Assembly (NCBI RefSeq): GCF_000002985.6
Contig: NC_003283.11
Location: 868,001 to 932,000, forward strand
Direction: 5' to 3'
Length of the DNA stretch: 64,000 bases
DNA from: Caenorhabditis elegans
Taxonomy: Eukaryota; Nematoda; Chromadorea; Rhabditida; Rhabditidae
In this document: positions 50,745 to 61,678 of the stretch, piece after piece
How positions within the stretch are numbered: the stretch's first letter is position 1
How the letters are laid out: each line of letters opens with the position of its first letter
Made by a program: the position numbers and the translations under genes
Notes under the pieces: model-generated
Databases searched by the model: none
What the model saw: only the letters and a program-made list of their open reading frames with translations
Told to the model about the DNA's origin: nothing

Positions 50745-51476
50745 CACCAGGGCTGTGCGGCAACTGGCAACCGAGTTGCCGGTTGCCGAAAAGTTGCCGA
50801 AGTTTCGGCAACCAAGAGTTGCCGATTGCCGAAATTTTTTTTAATCGGCAACTTCGGCAATTGCCGGTTGCCGAAAATTTTGAGGTTCGGCAACTTCGGC
50901 AATTGCCGGTTGCCGAAAACTTTGGAGTTCGGCAACTTCGGCAATTGCCGAACTTTTTTCGGCAACTTCGGCAACTGCCGATATCATTGTCAAACATTCT
51001 GTAGCTCAGAAAAAGCATTCGGAGAGCCTGAAAAATGCTAATATTTCGCCGTAAACGAGAAAACGACCATTATTTTTTTTCCAAAACGCTCAAAACTATG
51101 TATTCAACAAAAAAAACTTTAAAACTTGGTTGCCGGTTGCCGAAAAGTTGCCGAAAAGTTGACGAAAATTCGGCAATCGAAAGTTGCCGGTTGCCGAAAA
51201 TTTTTGGGTCCGGCAACTTCGGCAATTGCCGGTTGCCGAAAATTTTTGGGTTCGGCAACTTCGGCAATTGCCGGTTGCCGAAAATTTTTGGGTTCGGCAA
51301 CTTCGGCAATTGCCGGTTGCCGAAAATTTTTGGGTTCGGCAACTTCGGCAATTGCCGGTTGCCGAAAATTTTTGGGTTCGGCAACTTCGGCAATTGCCGG
51401 TTGCCGAAAATTTTTGGGTTCGGCAACTTCGGCAATGGCCGGTTGCCGAAAATCCCGGTTGCCGCACAGCCCTGAT
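50745..51476. repeat. 42-bp minisatellite (GGTTGCCGAAAATTTTTGGG type) with inverted ends
   Basis: Six almost identical 42-bp units at 51,183-51,440 have the form TTGCCGGTTGCCGAAAATTT / TTGGGTTCGGCAACTTCGGC / AA, with looser units at 50,770-50,985. The outer ends GGGCTGTGCGGCAACTGG (50,750) and CGGTTGCCGCACAGCCC (51,455) are inverted. Beyond them AACCACATCAGCACC and GGTGCTGG..GTGTGGTTT-like flanks also pair. Because 42 is a multiple of 3, several frames stay open over the array; they are repeat artefacts. Confidence 0.92.
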
Positions 51477-51716
51477 CAGCACTCGAGAAAATCACTATGT
51501 TCTACTGCTCGAACTCGAGTGATTTTTCACCAGTGCTGGTGTGGTTTCAAATCACTCGAGGACTAAACTTCTCTAATCAGACTTTTCTATAAATGGTTCG
51601 AAAGAGGGGGCTGGCTAAGGGATGATTGTTGTGGAGTTATTTTTCCAATTTTGGGTGAATATGAAATAAGAAGTACAGAAAGTTTATCAAAAAACAATCA
51701 TTCAGACAACTTCAAC

Positions 51717-54700
51717 ATGCTTGTTCGACCTCTGGATAGAACAGCCAGCGACAAAATGTTCAGTGAGTTGATGAAATTAAAATTCGGACTTTGCGAAGAG
51801 GCACTGACTCGATTTGGACATTTTTTCTGCTTGAAGAAAGTCGACTTATTCAATTACCACGTTAGCAAAGAACTTGTTGAAGCGATTAGATGTCAAAATT
51901 TGGAGTCACTTAGCCTCGGAAACTTAGATTGGGTCAAACGTGGCAGGAGATTCATGAACGGTAAGATTGCAATAGTTGAGGTGAAAGAAACATAATTTGC
52001 AGGTTACGATATAGTACGTTTTTTGGAAAGTTTTCTCAACGAAGAATCTCGTAATGTACTTCACAGTTTAGAAATCACGATGGAGAGTCCATTTGCCAAG
52101 GAATGGCCAGCAAAGGTTACATTTTTGTATTTCATTGTTGTCTGTTTTCCAAATTTTACAGTAAGCGCCACAAAAACCACAGTTTCTGGTTTTTTCGACA
52201 ACCAACAGCATTAATGCATTTTAAACTTTGAATAATTGTGAGCCTTTAATAGTGGAGTAATGTGATCAAGCCTGCACTGGCAGAAAATGGGTCATAGTAA
52301 CCAGATATAACAATAATAACATTATTCTCCCTTCAATTTTGAACAAAAATAGCAAACACCTGAATTGATTTTAAATTACTGATTATCATCTCAAATCAAA
52401 TTTTTTAAAAACATTTTTTACTTGATCACTACGAGTCAACCTTAAAATAAAGAAAAAGGCCACGTTTTTATTAACGTAAATGTTCCAAAAAATGCGGGGT
52501 ATAAAATGAATTGTACCAAAAGTTGTTTTTGAATTAATTTTTCTACAAACACATTGTATACTAAATTGAGAAAAGCCGCACATAACTCTCATATCAATGT
52601 TGTTTGATGACACCCTCCGTTCAAACCAGCAATTTTTGATTTGAGATGATAGTGAGTAATTTATATTCAATTCAGCTGTGTGCTATTTTTTCAAAATTGA
52701 AGTTAGATTAGTGTTTTAACTGGTTAGAAAGTGCAAAACTAATAGAAGCTTCAACACTATAGGCTTCGTATATATGTTAATACCCTATTTTATTAAAAGG
52801 CATATGGTAGACTCCGTCCTTATCTAGGTTTTTTTAAGCCACACTAAAACAGGATTCCAAAGGGAACAGGATTCAGTGGGCGGAGACAAAAATTAATAGG
52901 TGGAGTAGCGCCAGTGGGAAAATTATTAAAAACCACTCCTTTGGTCCAATAATGACCAAATATCATGCTTAAACTTTTCAAAAAAATTTTGAAATTGTTT
53001 TATTTACTGTCAAAAAGGGGCAATTTCTCCGATTTTGCCACTCATCATTTTGGAAGTCGACCAAAAAAAAAATTTCGATATTTTTTATGTTTTAACTTTA
53101 TTTAAATTATTTGTATTAAAACACTGTAGGGGTCGAAACATGCGACATTTCTTTAAGTTTTCTCAAAATCTCATACTTTGCAAGATGTTGGGAATTTTCC
53201 AAAACTTTGACCGGATTATTATGATACTTGGTTGTTTTGGATCATTATAAGTGCATTTAGACAAAATACCCACTGGCGCTACTCCACCTTTAAGAAAATA
53301 AGAAATAACTTCACACTTTTTTTCAACATGAATAACTGTCTTTTTTTTTGGAAACGTTTGTAAATTTTTGTTCAGATAAATAATATGCTGCCCGCTTTGA
53401 AATGCTTTGCAATCAATGGACAAGTGAATGACGATGAGTTTTCCCATCTTTGCATTGGTTTTTCCAATTTACGTGTGTTGGATATTAGTAATACAAACAT
53501 CAGAAACCTTTCCGGAATGAAGATGCTAGTTAATTTACAAATACTTTCAATGAGAAACTTGGACATTAACCAAACATCTGATTTAATAGAACTATTTTCA
53601 TTAACCAAGTTAACCGTTTTGGATGTATCGCAAGATAAGTGAGTTTACGGGTTTTGATGGAATAATTAACAACTTGGTTTGCTGGGGAGTATTGCTTATT
53701 TTAGATGAGGTCTAATACCAGTTTAGATGCGTTTTGAAAATTTCGAATTTTGCTGCGTAACCATGGTGTGGATTTTTTAACAAAAATTCAAAGAAAAACA
53801 TGTTCCAAGAATTAATTCATTTTCAACCATAGCGTGAAATGTGGTATTTTTTTAAATGTTCAAAGCTTTTCTCCGTTTTGTTTCAGCCCTTTTCCAGATT
53901 TGTCTCAGTTTTTTTTTAAATTTTCTCAATAAATTATCAAAGATGACATATATTGCAGCACAGCTAACCAATCAAAAGTTGGTCAAGTGATTTTAACATA
54001 ATGAAAAACAACGCCGAAGATGAGTAGAAATTGTAAACTTTAATCATTGTTATCTGAAAAACTCCTTAGATTTTTTTTCTGAAATCTTACACATTTTTTC
54101 AGGCAGAATCATATCTTCAAATTTGATATAGTTTTTGATACCCTTACCGAGTCATTTTTCGAGAAACGCGCCAAAGTTTGCAAAACACAGTAGAAAATAG
54201 AGTGTCAGCTCTAGTAAAATCCTTCTAACTGAAAAATAGGTCGGTAACTTTTCTGAAACTTCACGAGTTGGTCATTTAGATAATTGTCTACAATCCTAGT
54301 ATAATGTCAAAATCTTTCTATGCACAGTTTTTGAGAAAAAAAAACCTTTAAAAAGGTGTGTGTTTAGAATTTTTGAAGTTGGTTGAGCCAAGTTACAATG
54401 CCCTGTTATTTCAGATAAACAATGATTAAAGTTCACAATTTCTACTCATATTCGGCGTTGTTTTTCATGATGTTAAAATCACTTGACCAATTTTTGATTG
54501 GTTAGCTGAGCTGCAATATACGTCAGCTTTGATAATTTATTGAGAAAATTTGAAAAAAAAACTGAGACAAATCTGGAAAAGGGCTGAAACAAAACGGAGA
54601 AAAGCTCTGAAAAATTAAAAAAAAAACCACATTTCACGCTATGGTTAAAAATGAATAAATTCTTGGAAAATGTTTTTTTTTGAATTTTTGTCAAAAAATC

Positions 54701-57700
54701 CGCACCGTGGTGACGACTGAAATTATAGCAACAGTTAATGTTTCAGGCAAAACTCCGGTACCAAAATAATCTCGACATATCTGGAGTGCCGAAAGATTTT
54801 GCTGGACCTAAAGTTTATTGACTGCTCAAGAACTGATATAAATAGAGAGTTTGCTAAAACACTCTTGAGCTCTCATCCTTCAATTGTTCACGTGTCCGCA
54901 ATAGGTTGTGCTATTTTCAGACAGTAAAAATATGTCGTTTTGCAGGTTGCGATTTGAAAAACTTCTCTAAATGTGGTACTCGCATTTTCTATTGCACGTC
55001 AATCGAATCATTGTTCAGAAGCTTAATTGACTTCACAAATTTGAAAAATGAGCTAGCAACTTGTAGATGTTTAGAAGAACTGCACCGACAACTAAATGCT
55101 TCTCGTAGCACCGAAAACTTGCATTACTCGAGTTTATTGAAACTGGTTATTCAAACTATGAACATGTTCACGTCGAGATCAACCTTAATTAATGGTCTTC
55201 AGTGCTTGATTTGGATAATAAAGTAAGTGGCAAAAATTGAAACACGGCACAGCACTCTACATAGAATTGAAGTTTATTTGGAACTCTTGAATTAGTTGTT
55301 AATAAATCGTGCTTTTGAAAATTGCCATTAACGTGTAGAGAAATGTTTTTCCTACATGTTCGATTTTGAGGATTTGATGAATTGCTGAAAAAAATTATGG
55401 GGAAACAAGTCAAAAATTTAATAAAATGGAAATAACAAAACATACCAACGTTGACCTTCCACTTGTGATTTGATTGCCTAAAGGTGGAGTAAAGTCGAAA
55501 TGTTTTTTTCTTTAAGTGATTGAAAATTTTTGCAGACAAATGTTTCAAAAAGTGGCAAACAGTGATTCAAAGAAAATATACCTTAAGGAAAAGCCTCTTA
55601 GTCAATAAAAACCGAACAATTCATTCAGACAACGCGAAAATATCAATAAATGACGTCACACATTTGCGCGCGAATCCAAATTTAATTCAGTAATTTCATA
55701 TTTTTATTTTAGAAAAATTGAAAAAATCATAAGAAATTTAGAACAAATTTTTAAATCTTTTTACAGTTATCTTCGGTCGATGCTGTCCATTTTCTATCAC
55801 TTAAAGAACAAATTATTCCGACTTTACTCCACCTTTAAAGGTGGACTACACCCTATGGGGAAATTGCTTTAAAACATGCCTATGGTACCAGAATGACCGA
55901 ATATCTTGATAAAAAAATTTAAAAAAAATTTCTAGATTTTATATGGTTTTTTGAAAATTGGAAATCTCAGTTTTCACCTAATTCCTATTTGAATTTCCGC
56001 CAATTGGATTTGTTCGATGTGGCGCACATTTTGGATTTGTCTTATTTATTTATTTCATTTTCCAATTGAAAAAATATAAAAAATAAAGAAAATCAGTCTA
56101 ATAACGAGAATAAATAAAATTAATAAAGTGAAATAATGCAAGTGCGCTCCATCGAAAAAATCCAATTGGCGGAAATCCAAATAGGAATTAGGTGAAAACT
56201 GAGATTTTTTCAATTTTCAAAAAATCATATAAAATCTAGAAAAATTTTTTGAATTTTTTTATCATGATATTCGGTCATTGTGACCCCATAGGCGTGTTTT
56301 AAAGCAATTTCCCCACAGGGTGTAGTCCACCTTTAAACTGTGGTAGCACGAGAGTACTCGATTTTCTCCGAAATGAGAAGCACGTGGTGCCATGCTGTCC
56401 CTTGAGAACAAAATCCTGTTTTAGGGAGCAGTCCGTAGCATAACATCACAATACACATTTTACATTATTTTTCAGCCACAAAATGGATCAAATTGGTCCA
56501 GTTAATATGTTTTTCACACTTAAAAAACTCCTGAGCTTAGCTGATTTGTTGCCGGAAACGTATTCAAATGCGGAAATAATACGGTCAAATCGATTATATT
56601 GGGATGCAATTGTTAAACTTACAAATTCGGAAAACACCAATTTTGATGAAATCTGCTGGACAGCAATGAACATGATGTCGAAAGTAACCTATGCAGCTGG
56701 GTCAGGTGCAGTATTCGTTCTATGCAAATTTTTTTCACACATGAGCAGAAAAGAATTTCTGCGCATGGCAAAGGTTTCGAGAAATGTTTCCATTTCTTTC
56801 AGGCATTTTTCTGATCTCGCTTCTTTGCAGCTTTGAACTAAGGTTTGTGCGCGGATTTTACTTTGTTTAGAATACATCGTAAGAAATCAACAAAAGTTTG
56901 GAAAAAAATCCGTCCAAAAAAATTTTTTTTGGTCGGTCGTCAAAAAAACTTCAAAAATTTTTTTTTTCGAAAGTTTTTGATTTTTAGTATGAAAATGATG
57001 TAACCATGTGTACACTATTTTTAAACATACAAAACATTTGAGTTTGAAATTTGGATCTCGAGAAATACTCAAAAAACTCAAAAATTCTTCGAAAAAATTA
57101 TGTTTTCTATTATCATTTGAGTGTGACGAACTTAGTTAAAATGTTTTGTATTTGTAAAAATAGTTCACACATGACTACATCATTTTTGTATGAAAAATCA
57201 AGAGTTTTCGAAAAAAAAATTTTTGAAAAAAAAAACATTTTTTGACCACCGACCAAAAAAAAAATTATTGGACGGATTTTTTTCCAAACTTTTTCTGTTT
57301 CCTTACAATGTATTCTAAACAAAGCAAAGTCCGCTCATAAACCTCAATTCAAAGCTGCAAAGAAGCGAGATCAGGAAAATGCTTGAAAAAATTGGCTTCG
57401 AGTTAGGGCACTCCGCGTGGTCAAAAATTTTTGTGACCATATCAAAATGAAAGATCATAGTTGATAACATAAATTCCCACAGTTTCAAAAAAATCGATAA
57501 AAGGCGAAAGAAGTTATGATTTTTGACCCGGAACTTATTTGGAGACCTAATATGTAAGATTAATTGTTTTGTAGGGAAAAATAACTCTTTGTGCATCCCG
57601 TGTGTGTAGAATCAGATTTCTGAAACTCTTCTCAACTTGCTAGAAACTGCAATTGAAATTGAAATTTTGTAAGGAATTTCCTAAACTGTAAAATTCAGGA

Positions 57701-58088
57701 ATGCGTTCAAAAGCTGGGATTCAGAACGAGCGTACATTGTTTTCTCAATTCTTGCCATATTTATGAATAAAGCTAAGAACACATCAACTCAGGATGAACT
57801 TTGGAATTTGATTAATATGTCCATGATGCAAATTTATTGTCGGTTAAGCCAACCGAAAATTTATCCATTTATCTTGAAAATTCTATTCTTCAACGCGTTC
57901 TCGAAACTTCAAAGGATGACGGTCCCATTATTTGGGCACTTTTAACTATCAAATTAATATGGGAAAGCAACGATGTTAACCGGAACAAAATAAGAGAACT
58001 AAACCTTCATGCCCATTTAAATTGTATTAATAATCATACAACAATTGTTAAGCATTTTATAGATATCGTTAAACATTTGTTTAATTAG
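51717..58088 (+). CDS. ZYG-11/ZER-1-like LRR-ARM protein, possibly frameshifted near its end
   Basis: Exons in phase: 51717-51960, 52003-52115, 53376-53638, 54747-54904, 54946-55222, 56476-56773, 57616-57668 and 57699 onward. The N-terminal part has leucine-rich repeats (LRVLDISNTNIRNLSGMKML, NLQILSMRNLDINQTSDLIE, LTKLTVLDVSQDK). The C-terminal part is helical, ARM-like (YWDAIVKLTNS, NAFKSWDSERAYIVFSILAI). This order is that of ZYG-11/ZER-1 proteins, substrate adaptors of CUL-2 ubiquitin ligases; the nematode family is expanded. The last exon is read in one frame to about 57,830 (NLINMSMMQI). The natural continuation (SVKPTENLSIYLENSILQRV...IVKHLFN, stop at 58,086-58,088) is in the -1 frame with no room for an intron. 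The unshifted frame ends early at 57,943-57,945. Either the gene is mutated or its real end is shorter. A TTCAG at 51,705 may be a trans-splice site. Confidence 0.68.
52897..53293. repeat. AGGTGGAGTAGCGCCAGTGG palindromic MITE (ZYG-11-like intron 2)
   Basis: The left end TAGGTGGAGTAGCGCCAGTG mirrors the right end CACTGGCGCTACTCCACCTT. The interior ATAATGACCAAATATCATG relates it to the 55,835-56,335 family. A partial relative lies at about 61,338-61,381. Confidence 0.88.
53757..54714. repeat. 958-bp palindromic element (ZYG-11-like intron 3)
   Basis: Arms of about 330 bp: CCATGGTGTGGATTTTTT...AACCATAGCGTGAAATGTGG...CCGTTTTGTTTCAGCCC...GCTAACCAATCAAAAGTTGG, and the complement in reverse order up to AAAAAATCCGCACCGTGG. 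The spacer is about 300 bp. A few mismatches between arms give its age. It fills nearly the whole intron. Confidence 0.9.
55479..55837. repeat. AAAGGTGGAGTAAAGTCG palindromic MITE (ZYG-11-like intron 5, left of a pair)
   Basis: The ends TAAAGGTGGAGTAAAGTCGA and CGACTTTACTCCACCTTTA-type are inverted. Inside, TTCTTTAAGTGAT pairs with ATCACTTAAAGAA. It abuts the next element and shares TTTAA/TTAAA with it. Confidence 0.87.
55835..56335. repeat. AAAGGTGGACTACACCCTAT palindromic MITE (ZYG-11-like intron 5, right of a pair)
   Basis: A full-length palindrome: AAAGGTGGACTACACCCTAT, AAAACATGCCTATGGTACCA, TTGAATTTCCGCCAATTGGA and their complements up to GGGTGTAGTCCACCTTTAA. The half copy at 10,870-11,070 is the same family. 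Confidence 0.9.
56797..57388. repeat. 592-bp palindromic element (ZYG-11-like intron 6)
   Basis: TTTCAGGCATTTTTCTGATCTCGCTTCTTTGCAGC mirrors GCTGCAAAGAAGCGAGATCA...GAAAATGCTTGAAA. Further in, AAATCCGTCCAAAAAAATTT pairs with its complement near 57,270. It contains spurious acceptor-like TTTCAG/TTGCAG strings. Confidence 0.88.
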
Positions 58089-58216
58089 TCTATTCGTAAT
58101 TGCAGTGGGACCAAACATTTATTTGTACCGCGTTGTTATTGAAGAACAATAACATATTTATAAATCCAATAAAATATTAATTAATTAGCAAAGAAGAGCG
58201 GAGCATCGTAGGTATA

Positions 58217-59990
58217 TTAGGGTGAGCAAAAAGTATTTGCAAAAATGTTGAATTTTTTGGAGAGAATGGTTATTCAAAGCGAACAAGATTCAATGGGTAA
58301 TACATTGACCATTAGTGTTTATGACTTCTTGCCAACAGAACGGAAGTGGAGCAATACCCTCCGCACGGAACTCCTGAGATTTGGAGGGAAAGAAGTCGTC
58401 CAACCACGTTTCGACAACCTTTCGATAATGAAACTTCTGCCCGACAAGGTGATTCTGGAGAGAGCGGAACAAATAGTAGTCAGTAGGAGGCAAGTCCGTT
58501 AAATACGATGGTTAAATACGTTAAATACGATATCTCGCTGCCGCGGCTTGTGTTGCGACTCGGATCCCCTTCGGGAACCCTCCGTGCAACTCGTCAAATT
58601 CGGACGTATTCAACATCACTCATTTGTCGAGATTAATATCATTTATCATATACTTTCCACTGTGAATCATTGTAAACTCGTAAATCGACTCAAATACTCT
58701 GCGTCTCCTCGCTCTGCACACTCTCTCGTCGACGATCTACCGTACTCCTGTGACGACTCTTCGTGCCGAACCCATCATGCCGCTCAAGGCTGCCGCAGCA
58801 GGAAATTCACTTCAGTCGGGACGACTCCGGCCTAAAATCGTGGTCGCCACCTCGTGCTCCTAAACAAAAAGATGATATGATTTCATCATCCGATGAATAT
58901 GGAATTTCTTCCCGTCTACTCAACCTGACCACCAGCTTGAACACGGTTTAACACTTGAAATAGGCCACAGCGCCATGACGTCACTCTTTATACGTCATAC
59001 AATGAGACTGGCCAACTTGTTGCCAGTATAATAACGATCATAAACAAGGTTTTATGCCTTCGGGCTTTTGTCCTTGTTCACACCTTTCGGAATAAAAATA
59101 TATTAAATAATTAATACCCTTTTGGAATCTTTTAGTAAAATTATAATAAATTCCTTTTGCCTAAATTGTGGCATTCTTGATAGGCATTCTCACGATCTCA
59201 TGGTCCCGTAATAGCAAAGTCTGGAAGAATTCTCTCGGAAAATGACACCCTTACTGTCCCACCAATTGAGAGAAGCACTATTTTCTCGTGAAGTTCTTTT
59301 TTGAGGTTTCACGGTTTCCTCGACAGGACCTACTGTTTCTTTCTGGTTTGGTTATCATACCATCCCCATTTATCATCTCCAGTAATAATATCCTTAACCC
59401 AGTCAGTCGTTCGTTTCCTAGTGAGCAGCGAAAAAGAGAGGTCACAAAGCAATTTTTCGGAGAATCGGACAATTTTTGAGGAAGGAGTTGACCGAACTTT
59501 GACACCCTTCCGGTTTCGTGGAGATGGTTGATGATGGTTTTTTGGGGATGCTTGAGAGTCGCAGAAAGTTCGCGGTTCGTTGCTCTTGAATCATCTTCCA
59601 GGGCTCTCGAAATATCCTTATCGGTATCCAAAAGAGAGCGACCGGATATTGGTTCTTCATCGAAATCGTAGTTTTTTTCGTGAACTTTTCGAACCAGAAC
59701 TTCATGGTATTGTAGGTGACAGAGTTCTTGACTAACACTGCACACATGTTACGACGAGCTTCGTTGCACTTGCAGCCTTGGGGGAATTCGTACAGAAAAA
59801 CTCCTCAGAAGGCGTGCCGTTCGGCGAGCAAATTCTCGGTCATTTTGAACAGCACCCAAAATTTTTATCCAATGTATTAAACATGCATATTACGTACTAT
59901 ACAAATAAAAAACAGAATAGGAATAAAACGAGTTAACGCTGAGAAATGAAGAAACATACAAATTTTCCAAAGACATGTTACTCAACCTAA
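58217..59990 (-). mobile_element. Degraded mariner element, transposase on the minus strand, interrupted by an insertion
   Basis: Terminal inverted repeats TTAGGGTGAGCAAAAAGTAT (left, 58,217) and TTAGGTTGAGTAACATGTCT (right, complement, ending 59,990) are flanked by TA. On the minus strand the transposase can be followed in pieces: a start at 59,844 (MTENLLAERHAF); the N-terminal helix-turn-helix region (LYEFPQGCKCNEARRNMC, then DFDEEPISGRS, NRELSATLKHPQKTIINHL); a remnant of the central region (IVLLSIGG); and the C-terminus at 58,500-58,290 (PPTDYYLFRSLQNHLVGQKF, WLDDFFPSKSQEF, PFCWQEVINTNGQ). Several frameshifts and stops make it non-functional. About 0.65-0.7 kb of unrelated sequence (58,500-59,175) splits the C-terminal part. 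Confidence 0.85.
58502..59175. mobile_element. Insertion inside the mariner relic, LTR-like
   Basis: It begins at short TTAAATACGAT repeats (58,502-58,530), then TGTTGCGACTCGGATCCCCT, a GC-richer body, and near the right end TTATGCCTTCGGGCTTTTGT and AATAAAAATATATT. A TGT start, a promoter/poly-A type layout and lack of coding content would fit a solo LTR, but the exact ends and a target duplication are not clear. Confidence 0.4.
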
Positions 59991-61678
59991 TACGACAATT
60001 GTCGAGATTTCTTATTTCATGTTTGTGTATTTCATGCGATGATTTTAAACTAAAGTTGAACTATCATTCATTTATCCATTTCCCGTATTTCCTCTATTAG
60101 TCTTGCACCCCTACGGATCAATTGAACAGTAGGTTTGCATGCAATACTAATATAGGAAATATATATTAAAAAATTGAATGCTTCTGGTCATAAAAATTTC
60201 AGATTTTTGAAAAATTTCCAGAATTCTTCCAAACTTCTTTTAAAATTAGAAAAGTGAATTGGCAAACAAACATAATTTCTGCCTGATATCACCATCATGT
60301 CTCAGAGCAGCCAGAGTACGTCACTGAGACTGCATAAAGAATCTTAAGAATCTCAAGATTTCTGAAATTTCGCAGCTTAGTCTTTCAAATTTGACCGTTT
60401 CTCCGCATGGAATTCCAAATTAAACATGACTCGTTAAAAACCACCGCTCTCCCCTTGAGATGGTTCCGTAGTTAGAAATGGTATTTTCAGGCCTAAAAAC
60501 ATAATAATGTTCCACACTTCTTTGTTTTTATGAGTTAAAATTAAAGTCAATAACAATTTTTATATACCGATTATTAGTAAGCATGTCATACTTTGATGCC
60601 ATACTATCAGAAACTGCAAAACTAATAGAGAGTGCAAAACTTTAAACAAGTTTTTTCAGTTATTTTTTGTTGGGTATCGACGTGTATTGACCCATGACGT
60701 GGCTAATAAGATCCCACAATTGGACGATGTGAAACCGAAGAACCGTGTGCAAAGGATTGGTACAATCCGAACAGATGAACAGTCACACTGGTGTTTTCCG
60801 TAAGAAGCCTCAAAGATGCAACCACCGAAATGAAATATGAGGGGCGCCCCCTTGTACCATATTTTGTAAAATTCTTCAGGAAGAAGTCTCCTGAAAGATT
60901 TGTCATCAATGATGAGAGATGTTGGGTAGTAGTTATGTAATAAACTACTTGTCTTCTCCTTTCAGTACATAATATATTCCTTCAGTTCATCACATATTCG
61001 TATTAAAAATAACAAAACTTTTTTCCCTTTAACGACAAAAATAGCGTAAAAGACATATTATTCGACTCAAATGAAAAAATTGCCTGAATCGTGACCATGT
61101 TCTTTCAGTGTATCATCAATTTTAACTTTTATTGAAAAAATTCAAAGAAAAATAGATGCGGGTCTCGCAGCGAAAAAAGCGAGAAAACTAATGCAGAGTG
61201 CAAAGCTAATAGAGGCACAAAATTAATGGAGAGTGCAATATCATTTTTCGATGAGTGATTTTAGATGCAAAACTAATAGAGGAAATACATTAATTGTTGA
61301 AACTTTTTACTTAACTATTGAACATTTTGGCCTCACAGGAGTGGTTTTTAACAATTTCCTCCTAGCCGCTACTCCACCTTAACGGAAATACGTGAGATGC
61401 AACGGGATTTGGTTACAAAGCATGTTCTTTTATTTTTTTCACTTAAATTCTTAACTGGCAGCGTCTCATCGTAAACAATATCTCCAAATGTGTTTAACTC
61501 ATGTTTGTTTATTTCTCTTCTTTTAGTTAAATAAACTCAAATTCAATTCAATGTATAGTTTAATTCATTATAGCAACAAACTAAACTTACCATAAATCTT
61601 GTTTGTTGGAAAAGAGATAAAATAATAAAATTTTCACAACATTGCATTAAAATATTCCCAGTCAAGGATACTTAAATA
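59991..61678. other. Gene-poor region between two mariner relics
   Basis: Contains copies of a GCAAAACTAATAGAG motif (about 60,612, 61,199, 61,225 and 61,267) and a partial AGGTGGAGTAGCG MITE end (about 61,338-61,381). At 60,680-60,930 the + strand reads HDVANKIPQLDDVKPKNRV and SPERFVINDERCW in pieces. This may be a decayed transposase, but I cannot assign it. No gene is supported. Confidence 0.45.

Noticed and set aside
50639-51041. Frames on both strands near 50.6-51.0 kb
   Set aside because: They read through the right arm of the 569-bp palindrome and the start of the TTGCCGG array.
51183-51440. Regular repeats considered as a CRISPR-like array
   Set aside because: Units are directly adjacent with no unique spacers, and the DNA is nematode nuclear.
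51070-51566. Open frames on both strands over the 42-bp array
   Set aside because: A unit length divisible by three keeps frames open by chance. Five frames on two strands cannot all be genes, and the copies are identical at synonymous and non-synonymous sites alike.
57826-57838. Programmed -1 ribosomal frameshift at AAATTTA in the ZYG-11-like gene
   Set aside because: The heptamer is present, but the incoming reading frame divides it as AA-ATT-TA and not A-AAT-TTA as slippage needs, and no downstream pseudoknot is evident. A mutation is simpler.
60680-60930. Possible transposase fragment (SPERFVINDERCW)
   Set aside because: Faint resemblance to a DDE core only; too short and interrupted to annotate as an element.
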